DNA of 64,000 nt from Chloroflexota bacterium (GTDB taxonomy: Bacteria; Chloroflexota; UBA11872; VXOZ01): positions 62,001 through 126,000 of the forward strand of contig CATQHC010000002.1 of assembly GCA_958295775.1 (NCBI GenBank), in the 5' to 3' direction. Shown in pieces: positions 27,559 through 36,759 of the stretch. Each line of letters opens with the position of its first letter. Positions within the stretch are counted from its first letter, which is position 1. The position numbers and the translations under genes were made by a program. The notes beneath the pieces were generated by a model. It saw only the letters and a list, made by a program, of their open reading frames with translations, ran no database searches and was not told the DNA's origin.

Positions 27559-28947
27559 CTACTGGGCAGGCCGCAAAATATGCCACACGCTGGCCAACTC
27601 TTGCTGGAGTTCGGTGCTGTGCTCAAGTTCCTTGTTTATCTTGTCGCACCCGTACATGACCGTGGTGTGGTCGCGGCCACCGAGAATTCTGCCGATTTCC
27701 GGCAGAGAAACTTGTGTTTCTTCCCGAATCATATACATTGCGATTTGCCGGGGGCGGACGATGGACTTGTCTCTCTTTGGCCCAATGAGGTCGGCTAAGC
27801 GCACACGGTAATGGGTAGCAACGGCGTCCAGGATTTTATCCGGCGTAAAAGCATTCTTGCCCACGTTAAAGAGTAGCCCGTCCAAGACTTCCATCGCCAG
27901 CTCTTGCGTCGGCACTTGGTCGCTCAGTTTCGCAAACGCCAGCAGCCGGGTGAGCGCGCCCTCCAGCTCTCTTACGTTGCTCACTAAGTGGGTCGCTAAG
28001 AACTCAAGGACCTCATCCGATACTTCCGCATTTTCTTCTTCCGCCCGCTTGCTGAGAATTGCGATGCGGGTTTCCAGGTCCGGAGGTTGAATATCTGCAA
28101 TGAGACCCCACACAAAGCGGCTGCGCAAGCGCTCCGTGAGCGTCTCGATGCTATTTGGGGGCCGATCGCTGGAGAGCACAATCTGCTTGCCATATTCGTG
28201 GTACGCATTGAAAGTGTGAAAGAACTCTTCCTGCGTCTGCTCTTTTCCGGCTAGGAACTGTACATCGTCGATCAGGATAATCTCAGCGCTGCGGTAGCGG
28301 TCGCGGAAGTCATCGATTCGCTTGTTTTGAATTGCGCGAATGAACTCGTTCGTGAAAGTCTCACACGTTATGTACACGATGTGACAGTCCGGTCGAGTTT
28401 GCAGAACATAGTTGCTGATGGCATGCAGCAGGTGCGTCTTGCCCAAGCCTGCTCCGCCGTAAATGAACAGCGGATTGTACGCATCCGCTGGCCGTTCCGC
28501 TACCGCTTGCGCGCCTGCGGCAGCCAAGCGATTTCCCGAGCCAATTACAAAGCGATCAAAGGTGAACTTCGCATTCACCATGTTGCGGGTAATGGCGCCG
28601 CGAGACAGTTGCTTCTGGTCGCTCTGCGAATTAGTAGGCGTTCCAGCCGCTGCGCCCGCTGCAGGTGTGCCTTGACGCGTGTCTTCCGGGACAGACGAAG
28701 AAACCTCGTACACAACCGAGACCTCCTGTTGACAGAGGCGTGCCAGAATCTCCTGCACCAAGGTGTGATAGTTCCGCTCGACTACTTCTTTCGCAAAAGT
28801 ATGCGGTACGCCAACTCTGATGGGCGAGCTATTGGCATCAATGAGATTGGTGTTTCTTAACCAGGCAGCAAACTGACCTCGGGGTACCTCTAGTTCAAGT
28901 TCCCCTAATACAGTCTGCCAAAGCGTTCGGGGGTCAAAGTTAGACAT
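27559..28947 (-). CDS. dnaA: Chromosomal replication initiator protein DnaA
   Basis: This 462-residue AAA+ protein melts the replication origin. Domain I (residues 1-80) is followed by a Gln/Ala-rich linker (about 90-118), the AAA+ core with Walker A GGAGLGKTHL (Lys170) and Walker B ILIDDVQF (Asp227, Asp228), and the C-terminal DNA-binding domain with the signature GGRDHTTVMYG. The ATG at 28947 has no Shine-Dalgarno sequence; the leader is pyrimidine-rich (CTCTCCCTTTCCCCCTATTTA). Convergent rdgB and divergent trxA are its neighbours, not dnaN or recF as in many bacteria. Confidence 0.97.
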   Translation of the reverse strand: MSNFDPRTLWQTVLGELELEVPRGQFAAWLRNTNLIDANSSPIRVGVPHTFAKEVVERNYHTLVQEILARLCQQEVSVVYEVSSSVPEDTRQGTPAAGAAAGTPTNSQSDQKQLSRGAITRNMVNAKFTFDRFVIGSGNRLAAAGAQAVAERPADAYNPLFIYGGAGLGKTHLLHAISNYVLQTRPDCHIVYITCETFTNEFIRAIQNKRIDDFRDRYRSAEIILIDDVQFLAGKEQTQEEFFHTFNAYHEYGKQIVLSSDRPPNSIETLTERLRSRFVWGLIADIQPPDLETRIAILSKRAEEENAEVSDEVLEFLATHLVSNVRELEGALTRLLAFAKLSDQVPTQELAMEVLDGLLFNVGKNAFTPDKILDAVATHYRVRLADLIGPKRDKSIVRPRQIAMYMIREETQVSLPEIGRILGGRDHTTVMYGCDKINKELEHSTELQQELASVWHILRPAQ

Positions 28948-29322
28948 TAAATAGGGGGAAAGGGAGAGAGGCTATAATTCTATCAATATATGCTAGCAAA
29001 TCGGTAGTCCACAGGCAAGCATTTGCCTGAGGGTAGTAGAGACTTATTGAAGGCCCAAATACGGTGGTCGGAAGCCAATTGGTTGTCGTGTCGACACGTG
29101 GTTGCGAAGCTAGCCCCACGAGAATGAGATTGCTTGCGAGAAGAGCGAACCGGATGCGCACCAGAATTAGTATTCTTCACCAGTGTACTGTGAGCCCTTC
29201 ACGGGGATTTCGGCGACAGTCCAAGGGGAATCTTAGGGTTGAATTTCACCACGGTCTCTGCCATAGTGAGATTAGGAAGTACGTCACTATGGATACGATG
29301 ACAAGTCGAGAAAGAGGAAGCA
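28948..29322. promoter_or_regulatory. dnaA-trxA divergent region with a 7-bp palindrome
   Basis: These 375 bases separate dnaA and trxA. A perfect inverted repeat CAGGCAA and TTGCCTG around GCAT lies at 29012-29029, about 65 bases upstream of dnaA; such a site could be an operator. TATAAT occurs on the plus strand at 28973, but not at a useful place for dnaA. I find no cluster of exact DnaA boxes (TTATCCACA), only a weak TAGTCCACA at about 29005, so I do not call an origin. Confidence 0.4.
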
Positions 29323-29661
29323 ATGGCTGAACCAATTGTGGTGACTGATGACAGTTTCACGAAAGACGTAACGGAATCCGCTCTTCCTGTAGTGGTCGAC
29401 TTTTGGGCGTCTTGGTGCGGCCCGTGCAAGATGGTAGACCCAATTGTCAAGGAGCTCGCCGGCGAACTTGACGGTAGGGTCGTCTTTGCCAAAGTCAATA
29501 CGGATGACAATTTGGAAACCCCAACGCGTCTGGGCGTGCAAGGAATTCCTACGCTCATCTTCTTCCGAAACGGCCAAGAGGTCGGCCGAGTCGTCGGCTT
29601 CCGTCCCAAGGCGCAATTACTCAAAGCCATCGAAGCCGATCTGCTGCAGACAGCATCGTAG
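29323..29661 (+). CDS. trxA: Thioredoxin
   Basis: This 112-residue cytoplasmic disulfide reductant has the thioredoxin fold and the active site WCGPC (Cys32, Cys35). The conserved cis-proline segment is GIPTLIFF. Length is normal. The ATG at 29323 has AAAGAGGAAG upstream. A strong terminator follows. Confidence 0.97.
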   Translation: MAEPIVVTDDSFTKDVTESALPVVVDFWASWCGPCKMVDPIVKELAGELDGRVVFAKVNTDDNLETPTRLGVQGIPTLIFFRNGQEVGRVVGFRPKAQLLKAIEADLLQTAS

Positions 29662-29696
29662 GTAGATTGCGAGTATACGCTCTCTGAGAAACCAAG

Positions 29697-29728
29697 AAGC
29701 TGGCTGGCTCTCGAGAGCCAGCCAGCTT
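29697..29728. terminator. Bidirectional terminator between trxA and the polyamine synthase-like gene
   Basis: A perfect 14-bp stem, AAGCTGGCTGGCTC and its complement, encloses the loop TCGA and is followed by TTCT on the plus strand. The mirrored A/T edges let it work in both directions, which suits the two convergent genes. Confidence 0.9.
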
Positions 29729-29803
29729 TTCTACTCCCGTCCCACGCGGGGGCGCGGGCAACTCCGTCGCCGGGACAGCCACGCGCACACGAGGCTTCGC
29801 CGT

Positions 29804-31348
29804 TTACTCTCCCTGCGCCACGTCTAGGATCATCGTGTGAATCAACTGTTCGACGGGTGCGAGATCGTCGGTAAAGATCTGCGTTTCCACCGTAGTAATC
29901 TCGCGGTAGTGTTCCGAAGTCACAGCCAGTACCAAACGCAGACGTTCGTCGACATCCTGACTCGAGAGTAGGGGTTGCACATTGTCCAAGAAGTCTTGTG
30001 GTGAGCTAGGCTGATTGGTTGCAATCACAATGCTGTTGATGGTTCCGGGAATGTCGATGATGAAGACGTTCGGAAATACCGACTTCATGTTGCCGGCAAT
30101 CGTATGCACCAATCGAAAGTCGGTTGACGTGCGCCCGACATTGATCACCGCGACCCCGTTTGGCGTCAAGCGATCACGTACGTGCTGGAAGTACTCCTTA
30201 GTAGTCATCTGGAACGGAATGTACGGCTGCTGATACGCGTCCGTGCCGATCAAATCATACTTGCGGTCGTCGGTCATAAGGAAGTAGCGACCGTCCTGCA
30301 CAACTACCTCGAGATTGGGTTCCGTCATATCGAAGTACTTGCGCCCAATCTCGGCAATTCTCGGATCGATTTCCACGCCGACGATGGCGATGGGACCGTA
30401 GATCTGCGTCATCTGCTTTGGCACCGTGCCTGCGCCAAGCCCGATCATGAGCACCTGCTGTAGATCCGAAGGCTCAACGTTGGGAGCAAAGTAGGGCGCC
30501 ACCAGGTAGTAGTCCCAGGGTCCGCCGGTGAGCAGCCGCTCGGGATGGTAAATCGAGTGCGTCGCTTGGCCCTCGTTGAGTTCAAGGTGGCGCGTGCTAT
30601 CGGCCAACTCAATGACACGAATGTAGTTGTAGGCCGATTCTGTTTCCTCGATTACTACGCCTCGCTCTGCGGGCTTAATCGTCACTTGAGGGACAATTGC
30701 CAAGCCAATCACGATGACGAGGAACAGCATTGGATAGAGCTTGCGCTTGCCCAAAGCGATTATTGAGAGAACGAGGAGCGTGACCGCAAACGTGAGAAAC
30801 GTGTTCCGTGTGCCGATGTTTGGGATCAAGACGAGCGTTGGCAAGAAAGCGCCAAGCAGGCTGCCTACTGTTGAGATGGCGTAGAGTTTTCCTGCCACGC
30901 TCCCTGATTGCTTCACGTCGCCGTCTTCAAGGGACAACCTTATCGCGTACGGCGAGACGCAGCCGAGCAATGTAATTGGGACGGCGAGCAGCAGCATTAC
31001 CACCAAGAGCGAGCCCCAGAAGACTCCTAAGGAGTATGTGGCAAACGCCTCCTGGGAGTATTGCAGTATGGGACGCGACACAAACGGCAACAATGCGATC
31101 AGCAACGCCGCCACCGCTGTGAGCTGGTAGAGAATCTCTTCGCGAGGGAACCGGTCTGCCAGACGACCTCCCAGGTAATAGCCCAATGTCAGATAGAACA
31201 GCACAAAGCCGATGACATTGGCCCAGACGAAGAGCGAGGTACCAAAGAACGGTGCGATCAGGCGGGAGGTGGCGATTTCCGTACCAAGACTGGATATGCC
31301 ACCAACGAATACGATAAGAATTAGAAGTGTGCGCGATGTTCCCGACAT
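29804..31348 (-). CDS. Fused membrane/spermidine synthase-like protein
   Basis: This 514-residue protein has an N-terminal transporter-like region of about seven to eight hydrophobic segments (roughly 7-220) and a C-terminal spermidine-synthase-like Rossmann methyltransferase fold (about 225-490). The C-terminal half shows LMIGLGAGTVPK for the nucleotide-binding loop and VEIDPRI. The usual spermidine-synthase polyamine-site residues are partly altered (DAYQQPYIPF). Similar fused proteins are annotated as MFS/spermidine synthases; their reaction is mostly untested. The ATG is at 31348; lgt lies 21 bases upstream of it on the same strand. Confidence 0.82.
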   Translation of the reverse strand: MSGTSRTLLILIVFVGGISSLGTEIATSRLIAPFFGTSLFVWANVIGFVLFYLTLGYYLGGRLADRFPREEILYQLTAVAALLIALLPFVSRPILQYSQEAFATYSLGVFWGSLLVVMLLLAVPITLLGCVSPYAIRLSLEDGDVKQSGSVAGKLYAISTVGSLLGAFLPTLVLIPNIGTRNTFLTFAVTLLVLSIIALGKRKLYPMLFLVIVIGLAIVPQVTIKPAERGVVIEETESAYNYIRVIELADSTRHLELNEGQATHSIYHPERLLTGGPWDYYLVAPYFAPNVEPSDLQQVLMIGLGAGTVPKQMTQIYGPIAIVGVEIDPRIAEIGRKYFDMTEPNLEVVVQDGRYFLMTDDRKYDLIGTDAYQQPYIPFQMTTKEYFQHVRDRLTPNGVAVINVGRTSTDFRLVHTIAGNMKSVFPNVFIIDIPGTINSIVIATNQPSSPQDFLDNVQPLLSSQDVDERLRLVLAVTSEHYREITTVETQIFTDDLAPVEQLIHTMILDVAQGE

Positions 31349-31369
31349 GTTTGCTGCTCTAGCTCCTCC

Positions 31370-32179
31370 CTAGGCTGTCTGAGCGTGCTTATCCTGCGCG
31401 TTCTGGCGCAGCCAGATTGCGAGCAAGATGCCGGCGATCGCAACGAGGATGCCGGTCACCTGTGCCTGTTTTAGTTCCCAGATGACTACTTCATTCAGTC
31501 GCCAAACGAAGATTATAACCTGTGCGAGGGAATATCCAACCAGATAGAGAGCGAAAACCATCCCAGGCGTACTGAAGCGGTGCCGCAACGGCCAGAGTAT
31601 GGCGAAGAGGACGACGTTGCCTAGAAGTTCATAGACTGCCGCCGGATGATATGCGACCGTTGTGCTGGGCGCGAATGTGGCGGGATGGGTGTAGAGAAAC
31701 GCCCACGGTGCTTCAGAAGGGTAGCCGATGACATCGCCATTGACGATGTTGCCGATACGCCCCACCGCCTGCGCGGGCAGCGCGAGCAGCGCCGCCGTAT
31801 CCAGCACCGGCCAGAGCCGGATGTTGGCCCGCCAGCAAGTAACCAAGAGCGCAAGCACAACCCCAAAGATGCAGCCGTAGAAGGCCATCCCGCCTTCCCA
31901 CGTGGCAATGATGCGCCAGGGCTGTTCAAGATACGGGCCCAGCGGCTGCTGAATTACATAGTACAGCCGCCCGCCAATGAAGCCCGCAATCGCTGCCGGC
32001 CAAAAGAGCGTATTGATTTGATCGTCGTTGATGCCGCACTGGTTGGCATACTTGCGAATAATCCACATACCTCCCACGATCCCCAGCACGTACATTAGCC
32101 CGTACCAGCGAAACGCGATCGGGCCAAGCTGGATCAGGACCGGGTCCAGGTGAATTGTTATGACTGAGGGCAAAAGCAT
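31370..32179 (-). CDS. lgt: Prolipoprotein diacylglyceryl transferase
   Basis: This 269-residue membrane enzyme transfers diacylglycerol to the lipobox cysteine of lipoproteins, the first step of their maturation. About seven hydrophobic helices are present. The family signature is GRIGNIVNGDVIG, with the essential arginine in GRIG. The early FRWYGLMYVLG segment also fits. I chose the ATG at 32179; a GTG at 32197 is in frame. The window's peptide-binding lipoprotein is one likely substrate. It is followed by the polyamine synthase-like gene on the same strand. Confidence 0.95.
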   Translation of the reverse strand: MLLPSVITIHLDPVLIQLGPIAFRWYGLMYVLGIVGGMWIIRKYANQCGINDDQINTLFWPAAIAGFIGGRLYYVIQQPLGPYLEQPWRIIATWEGGMAFYGCIFGVVLALLVTCWRANIRLWPVLDTAALLALPAQAVGRIGNIVNGDVIGYPSEAPWAFLYTHPATFAPSTTVAYHPAAVYELLGNVVLFAILWPLRHRFSTPGMVFALYLVGYSLAQVIIFVWRLNEVVIWELKQAQVTGILVAIAGILLAIWLRQNAQDKHAQTA

Positions 32180-32222
32180 GGTGTTGGCTCTTGGCACATC
32201 GCTCCGTGTGCGTCTTGCATGG

Positions 32223-33509
32223 TCATCCGGTGGCTAGTTCACTCACCGTAAGGGCGAGATTTCCGCCTTCGCGCGCGCGGCGCAAGTCGTGCAGGGCATC
32301 TTCGATTGCGGCAACTGTCTCCGCAACGTCGTCTTCCGAGTGCGAATATGTGACGAAGTTACAGCCACCCCGCCGCATGAGCACCCCGCGCTGGGCGCAC
32401 CCGGCGAGCAGGAAGTGCCACATGAGCGCATCCTCTTCGGCATCTACGGCATCGAGAAAACGCTCGCCACTCAATGGCGCCAAGCCATACGCTTCCAGCG
32501 CCACTCCCGCTCGGCGAGCCGCGCCGTTAATGCCGTCCTTGAGTAGTTCTCCGATACTGTGGAGGTGGGCATGGACGTTGTGCGCCCGCATGACCTTCAT
32601 TGTAGCCACCGCGGCGGCCAGCGACAGAGCTTCTCCCCCGTAGGTAATGCTGATCATGCAGTCCGCGGCCGTGCGCATCACCTCTTTGCTGCCGACAACG
32701 GCGGCCAGCGGCATGCCGTTGGCCGTAGCCTTGGCAAACGTCGCCAGGTCCGGGGTCACGCCAAAGAACTCTTGCGCTCCGCCCATGGCCAGACGGAAAC
32801 CGGTGACAATCTCATCGTAGATTACCAGCGCACCCTTGCGATGCGCCAGGTCGTTGAGATCCTGCAGATAGCCCGGCTCCGGCTCTTTGCCGAGGGAGGC
32901 CGCATCCAAAATCACAGCCGCAATCTTGCCGTCGTAGGTGTGAAAGAGGTCTTCCAGGTGGTTGAGGTCGTTGTACCGAAACTGCTTTACGTACGATTCC
33001 AGCGCAACGGGAATCCCACCGTCGTTACGACTCGCATTCCAACCGTCCGACCAGCCGCGATAGCCGTTGTTCAAGATAATCTCGCGCTTGGTGTGGGCGC
33101 GGGCGATGCGTGCCGCCGCATTGTTCGCCTCGGCGCCGCCCTTGAGGAAACGCACCATTTCGGCAGCCGGCACGGCAGCGATGAGGCTATCCGCCACCTC
33201 TACTTCGAGCGGCGACAGCAACCCGTAGATGATGCCTTTGCTCAGTTGCTCGGCAATGGCGGCATCAACTTCGGGGTAGGAATAGCCGAGGACAATTGGG
33301 CCAAGTCCGTTTACGTAGTCTATGTACTCGTTGCCGTCTATATCCCAGATGCGCGAGCCATTGGCGCGAGACGCGTAAATGGGGTAGGCGCCATATGCAT
33401 AGCCACCCGGACGCTTGCTACTTGTCTGGGAACCACCCGCAATTGCCTCTTCAGCGCGAGCGAAGAGCTCCAAGGACTCAGTGAATCGTACGACAGTTTT
33501 CTGTGCCAT
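32223..33509 (-). CDS. Class III PLP-dependent aminotransferase (HemL-like)
   Basis: This 428-residue enzyme has the fold of class III aminotransferases. The Schiff-base lysine is Lys260 (FAKATANGMP), and Asp232 in YDEIVTGFR contacts the pyridine nitrogen. It resembles glutamate-1-semialdehyde aminomutase, but sequence alone cannot separate that from an omega-amino-acid aminotransferase; the adjacent nitrilase argues for catabolism rather than heme synthesis. The ATG is at 33509. The nitrilase-like gene ends six bases upstream, so the pair is likely an operon. Confidence 0.85.
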   Translation of the reverse strand: MAQKTVVRFTESLELFARAEEAIAGGSQTSSKRPGGYAYGAYPIYASRANGSRIWDIDGNEYIDYVNGLGPIVLGYSYPEVDAAIAEQLSKGIIYGLLSPLEVEVADSLIAAVPAAEMVRFLKGGAEANNAAARIARAHTKREIILNNGYRGWSDGWNASRNDGGIPVALESYVKQFRYNDLNHLEDLFHTYDGKIAAVILDAASLGKEPEPGYLQDLNDLAHRKGALVIYDEIVTGFRLAMGGAQEFFGVTPDLATFAKATANGMPLAAVVGSKEVMRTAADCMISITYGGEALSLAAAVATMKVMRAHNVHAHLHSIGELLKDGINGAARRAGVALEAYGLAPLSGERFLDAVDAEEDALMWHFLLAGCAQRGVLMRRGGCNFVTYSHSEDDVAETVAAIEDALHDLRRAREGGNLALTVSELATG

Positions 33510-33515
33510 AGCCGA

Positions 33516-34451
33516 CTACTCCTTATCCATGATTGGAATTTCAGCGGCTGTTTCGCGCGGGTAGCCGTTCTCCACCCAGTATCCGTATTCGGTCAGCTTC
33601 CTGTAAGTTTCCGGCCGGCGGTGCTCCCACATCTTCTCCCGGAAGTTCGCCTCGCCTGAGGCGCCCATGCTGCGTACGATGCGGGGACGGTCCAAGTCAA
33701 TTTCAGCCACCGCAGTGCCCCAGTAGCGTCCCAAGTCCGCCAGGAAGATGCCGTCGGGACCGATGACGCTGCTCCGATTGAGACACATGCCGGGCATCCA
33801 GGGCGCGTCTCCATCGATGCCGTTATTCACGGGACAAACGTACACACAGTTGTCAATCGCCCGTGACATGATAACCGCTTCCCAGCCAACCTCGCCGTAC
33901 ATGCTATACACCGTGGGATGGAAGATGATTTCAGCTCCCTGCAGGGCGAGCACACGAAATCCCTCTGGAAAATTCACGTCATAGCAAATCGTTATGCCGA
34001 TCTTGCCAAAGTCTAGATCGAATACCGGCCAATCTCGTCCCGCCACAATGCCCCATTCGTCGCTCTCAACCTCCGTGAGGTGCACTTTCTGATAGCCGCC
34101 GAGATAGCGGCCGGTGCGGTCGAATACCATCGCCAAGTTGCGGCGTTCACCTTCCTCGATGGCGAGAATTGGCGCAACGACGTTGATGCCGTAGCGCTGC
34201 GCGACGTGCGACATGCGCGTGAAGGTTGGGCCGCCCGGAACGTCTTCGAACCAATTCTGCGCCATGCCGGCACGGCTGATGCCCTTCACGTTGAAGACTT
34301 CAGGCAGGCAGGCGATATCAGCCTGCTGCTCCTTGGCACGCACGATGAGGTCTTCGGCAATGTCTAGGTTGTGCGCGTGTATTTCCGCATCGGAGCCGTC
34401 CGGAACGCGTATCGGCGTGGAACAGACAGCTACCCGAACAGTCCGGGGCAT
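33516..34451 (-). CDS. Carbon-nitrogen hydrolase (nitrilase superfamily amidase)
   Basis: This 311-residue hydrolase has the Glu-Lys-Cys triad: Glu51 (CLPEVF), Lys122 (YQKVHLTE) and Cys156 (ICYDVNFPE). The style is that of N-carbamoyl amino-acid or beta-ureidopropionase-like amidases, which release an amino acid plus ammonia and CO2. Coupling with a class III aminotransferase that could then take the product makes a short degradation route plausible; this is inference. The ATG at 34451 has GGAGG nine bases upstream. Confidence 0.87.
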   Translation of the reverse strand: MPRTVRVAVCSTPIRVPDGSDAEIHAHNLDIAEDLIVRAKEQQADIACLPEVFNVKGISRAGMAQNWFEDVPGGPTFTRMSHVAQRYGINVVAPILAIEEGERRNLAMVFDRTGRYLGGYQKVHLTEVESDEWGIVAGRDWPVFDLDFGKIGITICYDVNFPEGFRVLALQGAEIIFHPTVYSMYGEVGWEAVIMSRAIDNCVYVCPVNNGIDGDAPWMPGMCLNRSSVIGPDGIFLADLGRYWGTAVAEIDLDRPRIVRSMGASGEANFREKMWEHRRPETYRKLTEYGYWVENGYPRETAAEIPIMDKE

Positions 34452-34646
34452 TCAAACCTCCTTGGAATGCATCCAAGCACTAGTCTACAGTACTAGAGAG
34501 CGCATCGCATGTCACCTCGTACTCTTGCTGAACGAAGGTGTAAACGAGCTTGACGGCAAGATGGTGGTTTGTCACCATCGTCCTGTTCCCTCAATCGCTC
34601 CCCAAGCGCAATTCAAGTCGACAACAAGAAGCAGATTAGGCATCAA

Positions 34647-35879
34647 GTGAGCAAGAATAGACGTCTCAGTGAGGTAATCTCCTACTTCTTCGTGCTGGGC
34701 TGCGTGGCGTTTGGCGGACCGGCCGCGCACGTCGCCATGATGCACCGCGAGTTGGTGGAGCGGAAGCAGTGGCTCACAGAGCAACAATTCGTCGACCTGT
34801 GGGCGGCCACCAACCTCATCCCCGGCCCAAATTCCACGGAGATGGCCATCCACATCTCATCTCTGCGCAGTGGCTGGCGCGGCCTCATCGGGGGCGGCAT
34901 AGCCTTTATTCTGCCCGCGGCGCTCATGGTCACCGTTCTGGCGTGGGCCTACACCGAGTTTGGTCACCTGCCACAGGTTTCGTGGATACTCTATGGCGTA
35001 AAGCCGGTCGTCATTGCGATAGTTGTCCACGCGTTGATTGGGTTGTTGGGTACTGCGTGGCGTAGCATTCCGCTGGCTGTGCTGGGCCTCGTCGCAGGCG
35101 GGCTGGCGCTCGTTGGCGTCAATGAACTGCTCGTGCTCTTCGGGGGCGGGGTGCTGGCGGCAGTCGTTGTAAACGGACTGAAGAAACTGCGTGGCGAAAT
35201 TGGAAAAAGCAGTCTGCTCGCGCTGCCGCTTGCCGCTATCGGCGGGTTCTCGCCCATGGCCAAGCCGTTCTTGGCGATCCCGGCGACCTTGCTCGCGCCG
35301 ATTGCCGCGCCGTTTGGCCTCGGCCAACTCTTCTTGACTTTTCTCAAAATCGGCGCCGTGCTGTACGGCAGCGGCTACGTGTTGCTGGCGTTTTTGCACG
35401 GTGACTTCGTTGAGGGTCTCGGTTGGCTGCGCGAAGACCAGTTGCTCGACGCCGTTGCCGTGGGACAGCTAACGCCGGGTCCGCTCTTCACCACCGCGTC
35501 TTTCGTCGGCTACCTCATCGGTTACGAGAATCTTGGGTCAGTCCAAGGGGCATTGCTTGCGAGCGGGCTGGCAACTGTGGGCATTTTCCTGCCGTCCTTT
35601 CTCTTTGTCGCAGCCGTAAATCCACTGATACCAAGAATACGTAATTCGCAGGTCTTTAGTTCTGCGCTGGATGGCGTGGTGAGCGCGGCGATGGGACTAA
35701 TGGGGGCGGTAGCGGTGTTTCTCGGTCAAGCGGCCTACGTGGACATTCCCACCGTGGCCGCGGGCGGCATCGCGTTAGTGCTGCTCTGGCGCACCAAGAT
35801 CAACTCAATCTGGTTGGTGCTTGGCGGCGCAGCCTTCGGTGTGGCGGTGCAGCTTGCCCTGCCCTACGTCTTGCCTTAG
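34647..35879 (+). CDS. chrA: Chromate transporter, long-chain CHR family
   Basis: This roughly 410-residue membrane protein has two homologous halves, as in long-chain ChrA proteins that export chromate. The first half contains FGGPAAHVAMMHRELVERK and LIPGPNSTEMA; the second repeats the pattern with FLKIGAVLYGSGYVLLAF and QLTPGPLFTTA. The start is uncertain: a GTG at 34647 with AGGCATCAA upstream fits family length better than the TTG at 34569. Chromate resistance is the family role; native function may be anion export. No ChrB regulator adjoins it. Confidence 0.88.
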   Translation: MSKNRRLSEVISYFFVLGCVAFGGPAAHVAMMHRELVERKQWLTEQQFVDLWAATNLIPGPNSTEMAIHISSLRSGWRGLIGGGIAFILPAALMVTVLAWAYTEFGHLPQVSWILYGVKPVVIAIVVHALIGLLGTAWRSIPLAVLGLVAGGLALVGVNELLVLFGGGVLAAVVVNGLKKLRGEIGKSSLLALPLAAIGGFSPMAKPFLAIPATLLAPIAAPFGLGQLFLTFLKIGAVLYGSGYVLLAFLHGDFVEGLGWLREDQLLDAVAVGQLTPGPLFTTASFVGYLIGYENLGSVQGALLASGLATVGIFLPSFLFVAAVNPLIPRIRNSQVFSSALDGVVSAAMGLMGAVAVFLGQAAYVDIPTVAAGGIALVLLWRTKINSIWLVLGGAAFGVAVQLALPYVLP

Positions 35880-35953
35880 GCAACTCGCGAGCGCCTGCGC
35901 CTGTTGAGTGTTAGAATGGTGGCAAGTCAGCAGCCAAAGAGGAGTCAGCCATC

Positions 35954-36721
35954 ATGCAGCAAGTTGTGCTCGGAGACTCTGGGATTGAAGTCTCCCGACT
36001 GTGCATCGGCACCGGTACGGTCGGTTGGAGCGGTTCTTCAAACCAGACGCGGAAACTTGGCACTCAGGGACTGATCGACCTCCTGTGCTATGCCTATGAT
36101 GCCGGTGTCCGCTTCTGGGATACCGCCGATCAATACGGTTCACATCCGCACGTGCGTGAGGCTTTGCGCATGTTGCCGCGCGACCAAGTCGTGATTACGA
36201 CCAAGACTACGTCACGGACCCCCGCCGAAGTGCGCGGAGACGTGGCGCGCTTCTTGGATGAGCTTGGCACTGACTACGCGGACATTGTGCTCCTGCACTG
36301 CCTCACGGAGCACGACTGGACGACCCGCTACGAGGACAGCATGGCGGCGCTCTCACAGTGTAAGGACGAGGGCCTGATCCGTGCGGTGGGGGTTTCCTGC
36401 CATGACTTTGCGGCCTTCAAGCTGGCGGCCGTTACGCCCTGGGTGGAGGTGGTGCTTGCGCGCATAAACTATGCCGGCGTGACCATGGACGCCTCGCCCG
36501 AGGAGGTCATTCCCGTTATGGACCAAATGTCGGCGAACGGCAAGGGCATTTACGGAATGAAAGTCTACGGGGCAGGCAAACTCCTAGACGATCGGCGGCG
36601 CGCCCTCGAATATGTGCTCAATCTCGCCAGCGTTGACGCGGTCGTACTGGGCATGGAGAACAAGGCCGAAGTTGACGAAAACGTCGAACTGATGGAAGCG
36701 CTTACCGGCGTACCGGTCTAG
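35954..36721 (+). CDS. Aldo/keto reductase
   Basis: This 255-residue NADPH-linked reductase has the (beta/alpha)8 fold. The catalytic tetrad is visible: Asp and Tyr in FWDTADQYG, Lys in ITTKT and His in VLLHC. It is somewhat shorter than the usual 300 or more residues. The substrate is unknown. The ATG at 35954 has AAGAGGAGTC upstream. It is convergent with hisS, which ends 39 bases away. Confidence 0.88.
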   Translation: MQQVVLGDSGIEVSRLCIGTGTVGWSGSSNQTRKLGTQGLIDLLCYAYDAGVRFWDTADQYGSHPHVREALRMLPRDQVVITTKTTSRTPAEVRGDVARFLDELGTDYADIVLLHCLTEHDWTTRYEDSMAALSQCKDEGLIRAVGVSCHDFAAFKLAAVTPWVEVVLARINYAGVTMDASPEEVIPVMDQMSANGKGIYGMKVYGAGKLLDDRRRALEYVLNLASVDAVVLGMENKAEVDENVELMEALTGVPV

Positions 36722-36759
36722 ATGTGCCGCACCCTGCCATAATCGCGTTCAGTAAGACT

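Noticed and set aside
28948-29322. oriC next to dnaA
   Set aside because: No cluster of exact DnaA boxes or AT-rich unwinding region is seen; only one weak box-like TAGTCCACA.
32559-33659. 366-residue plus-strand frame over the aminotransferase gene
   Set aside because: It is antisense to a well-conserved PLP enzyme and has no recognisable domain.
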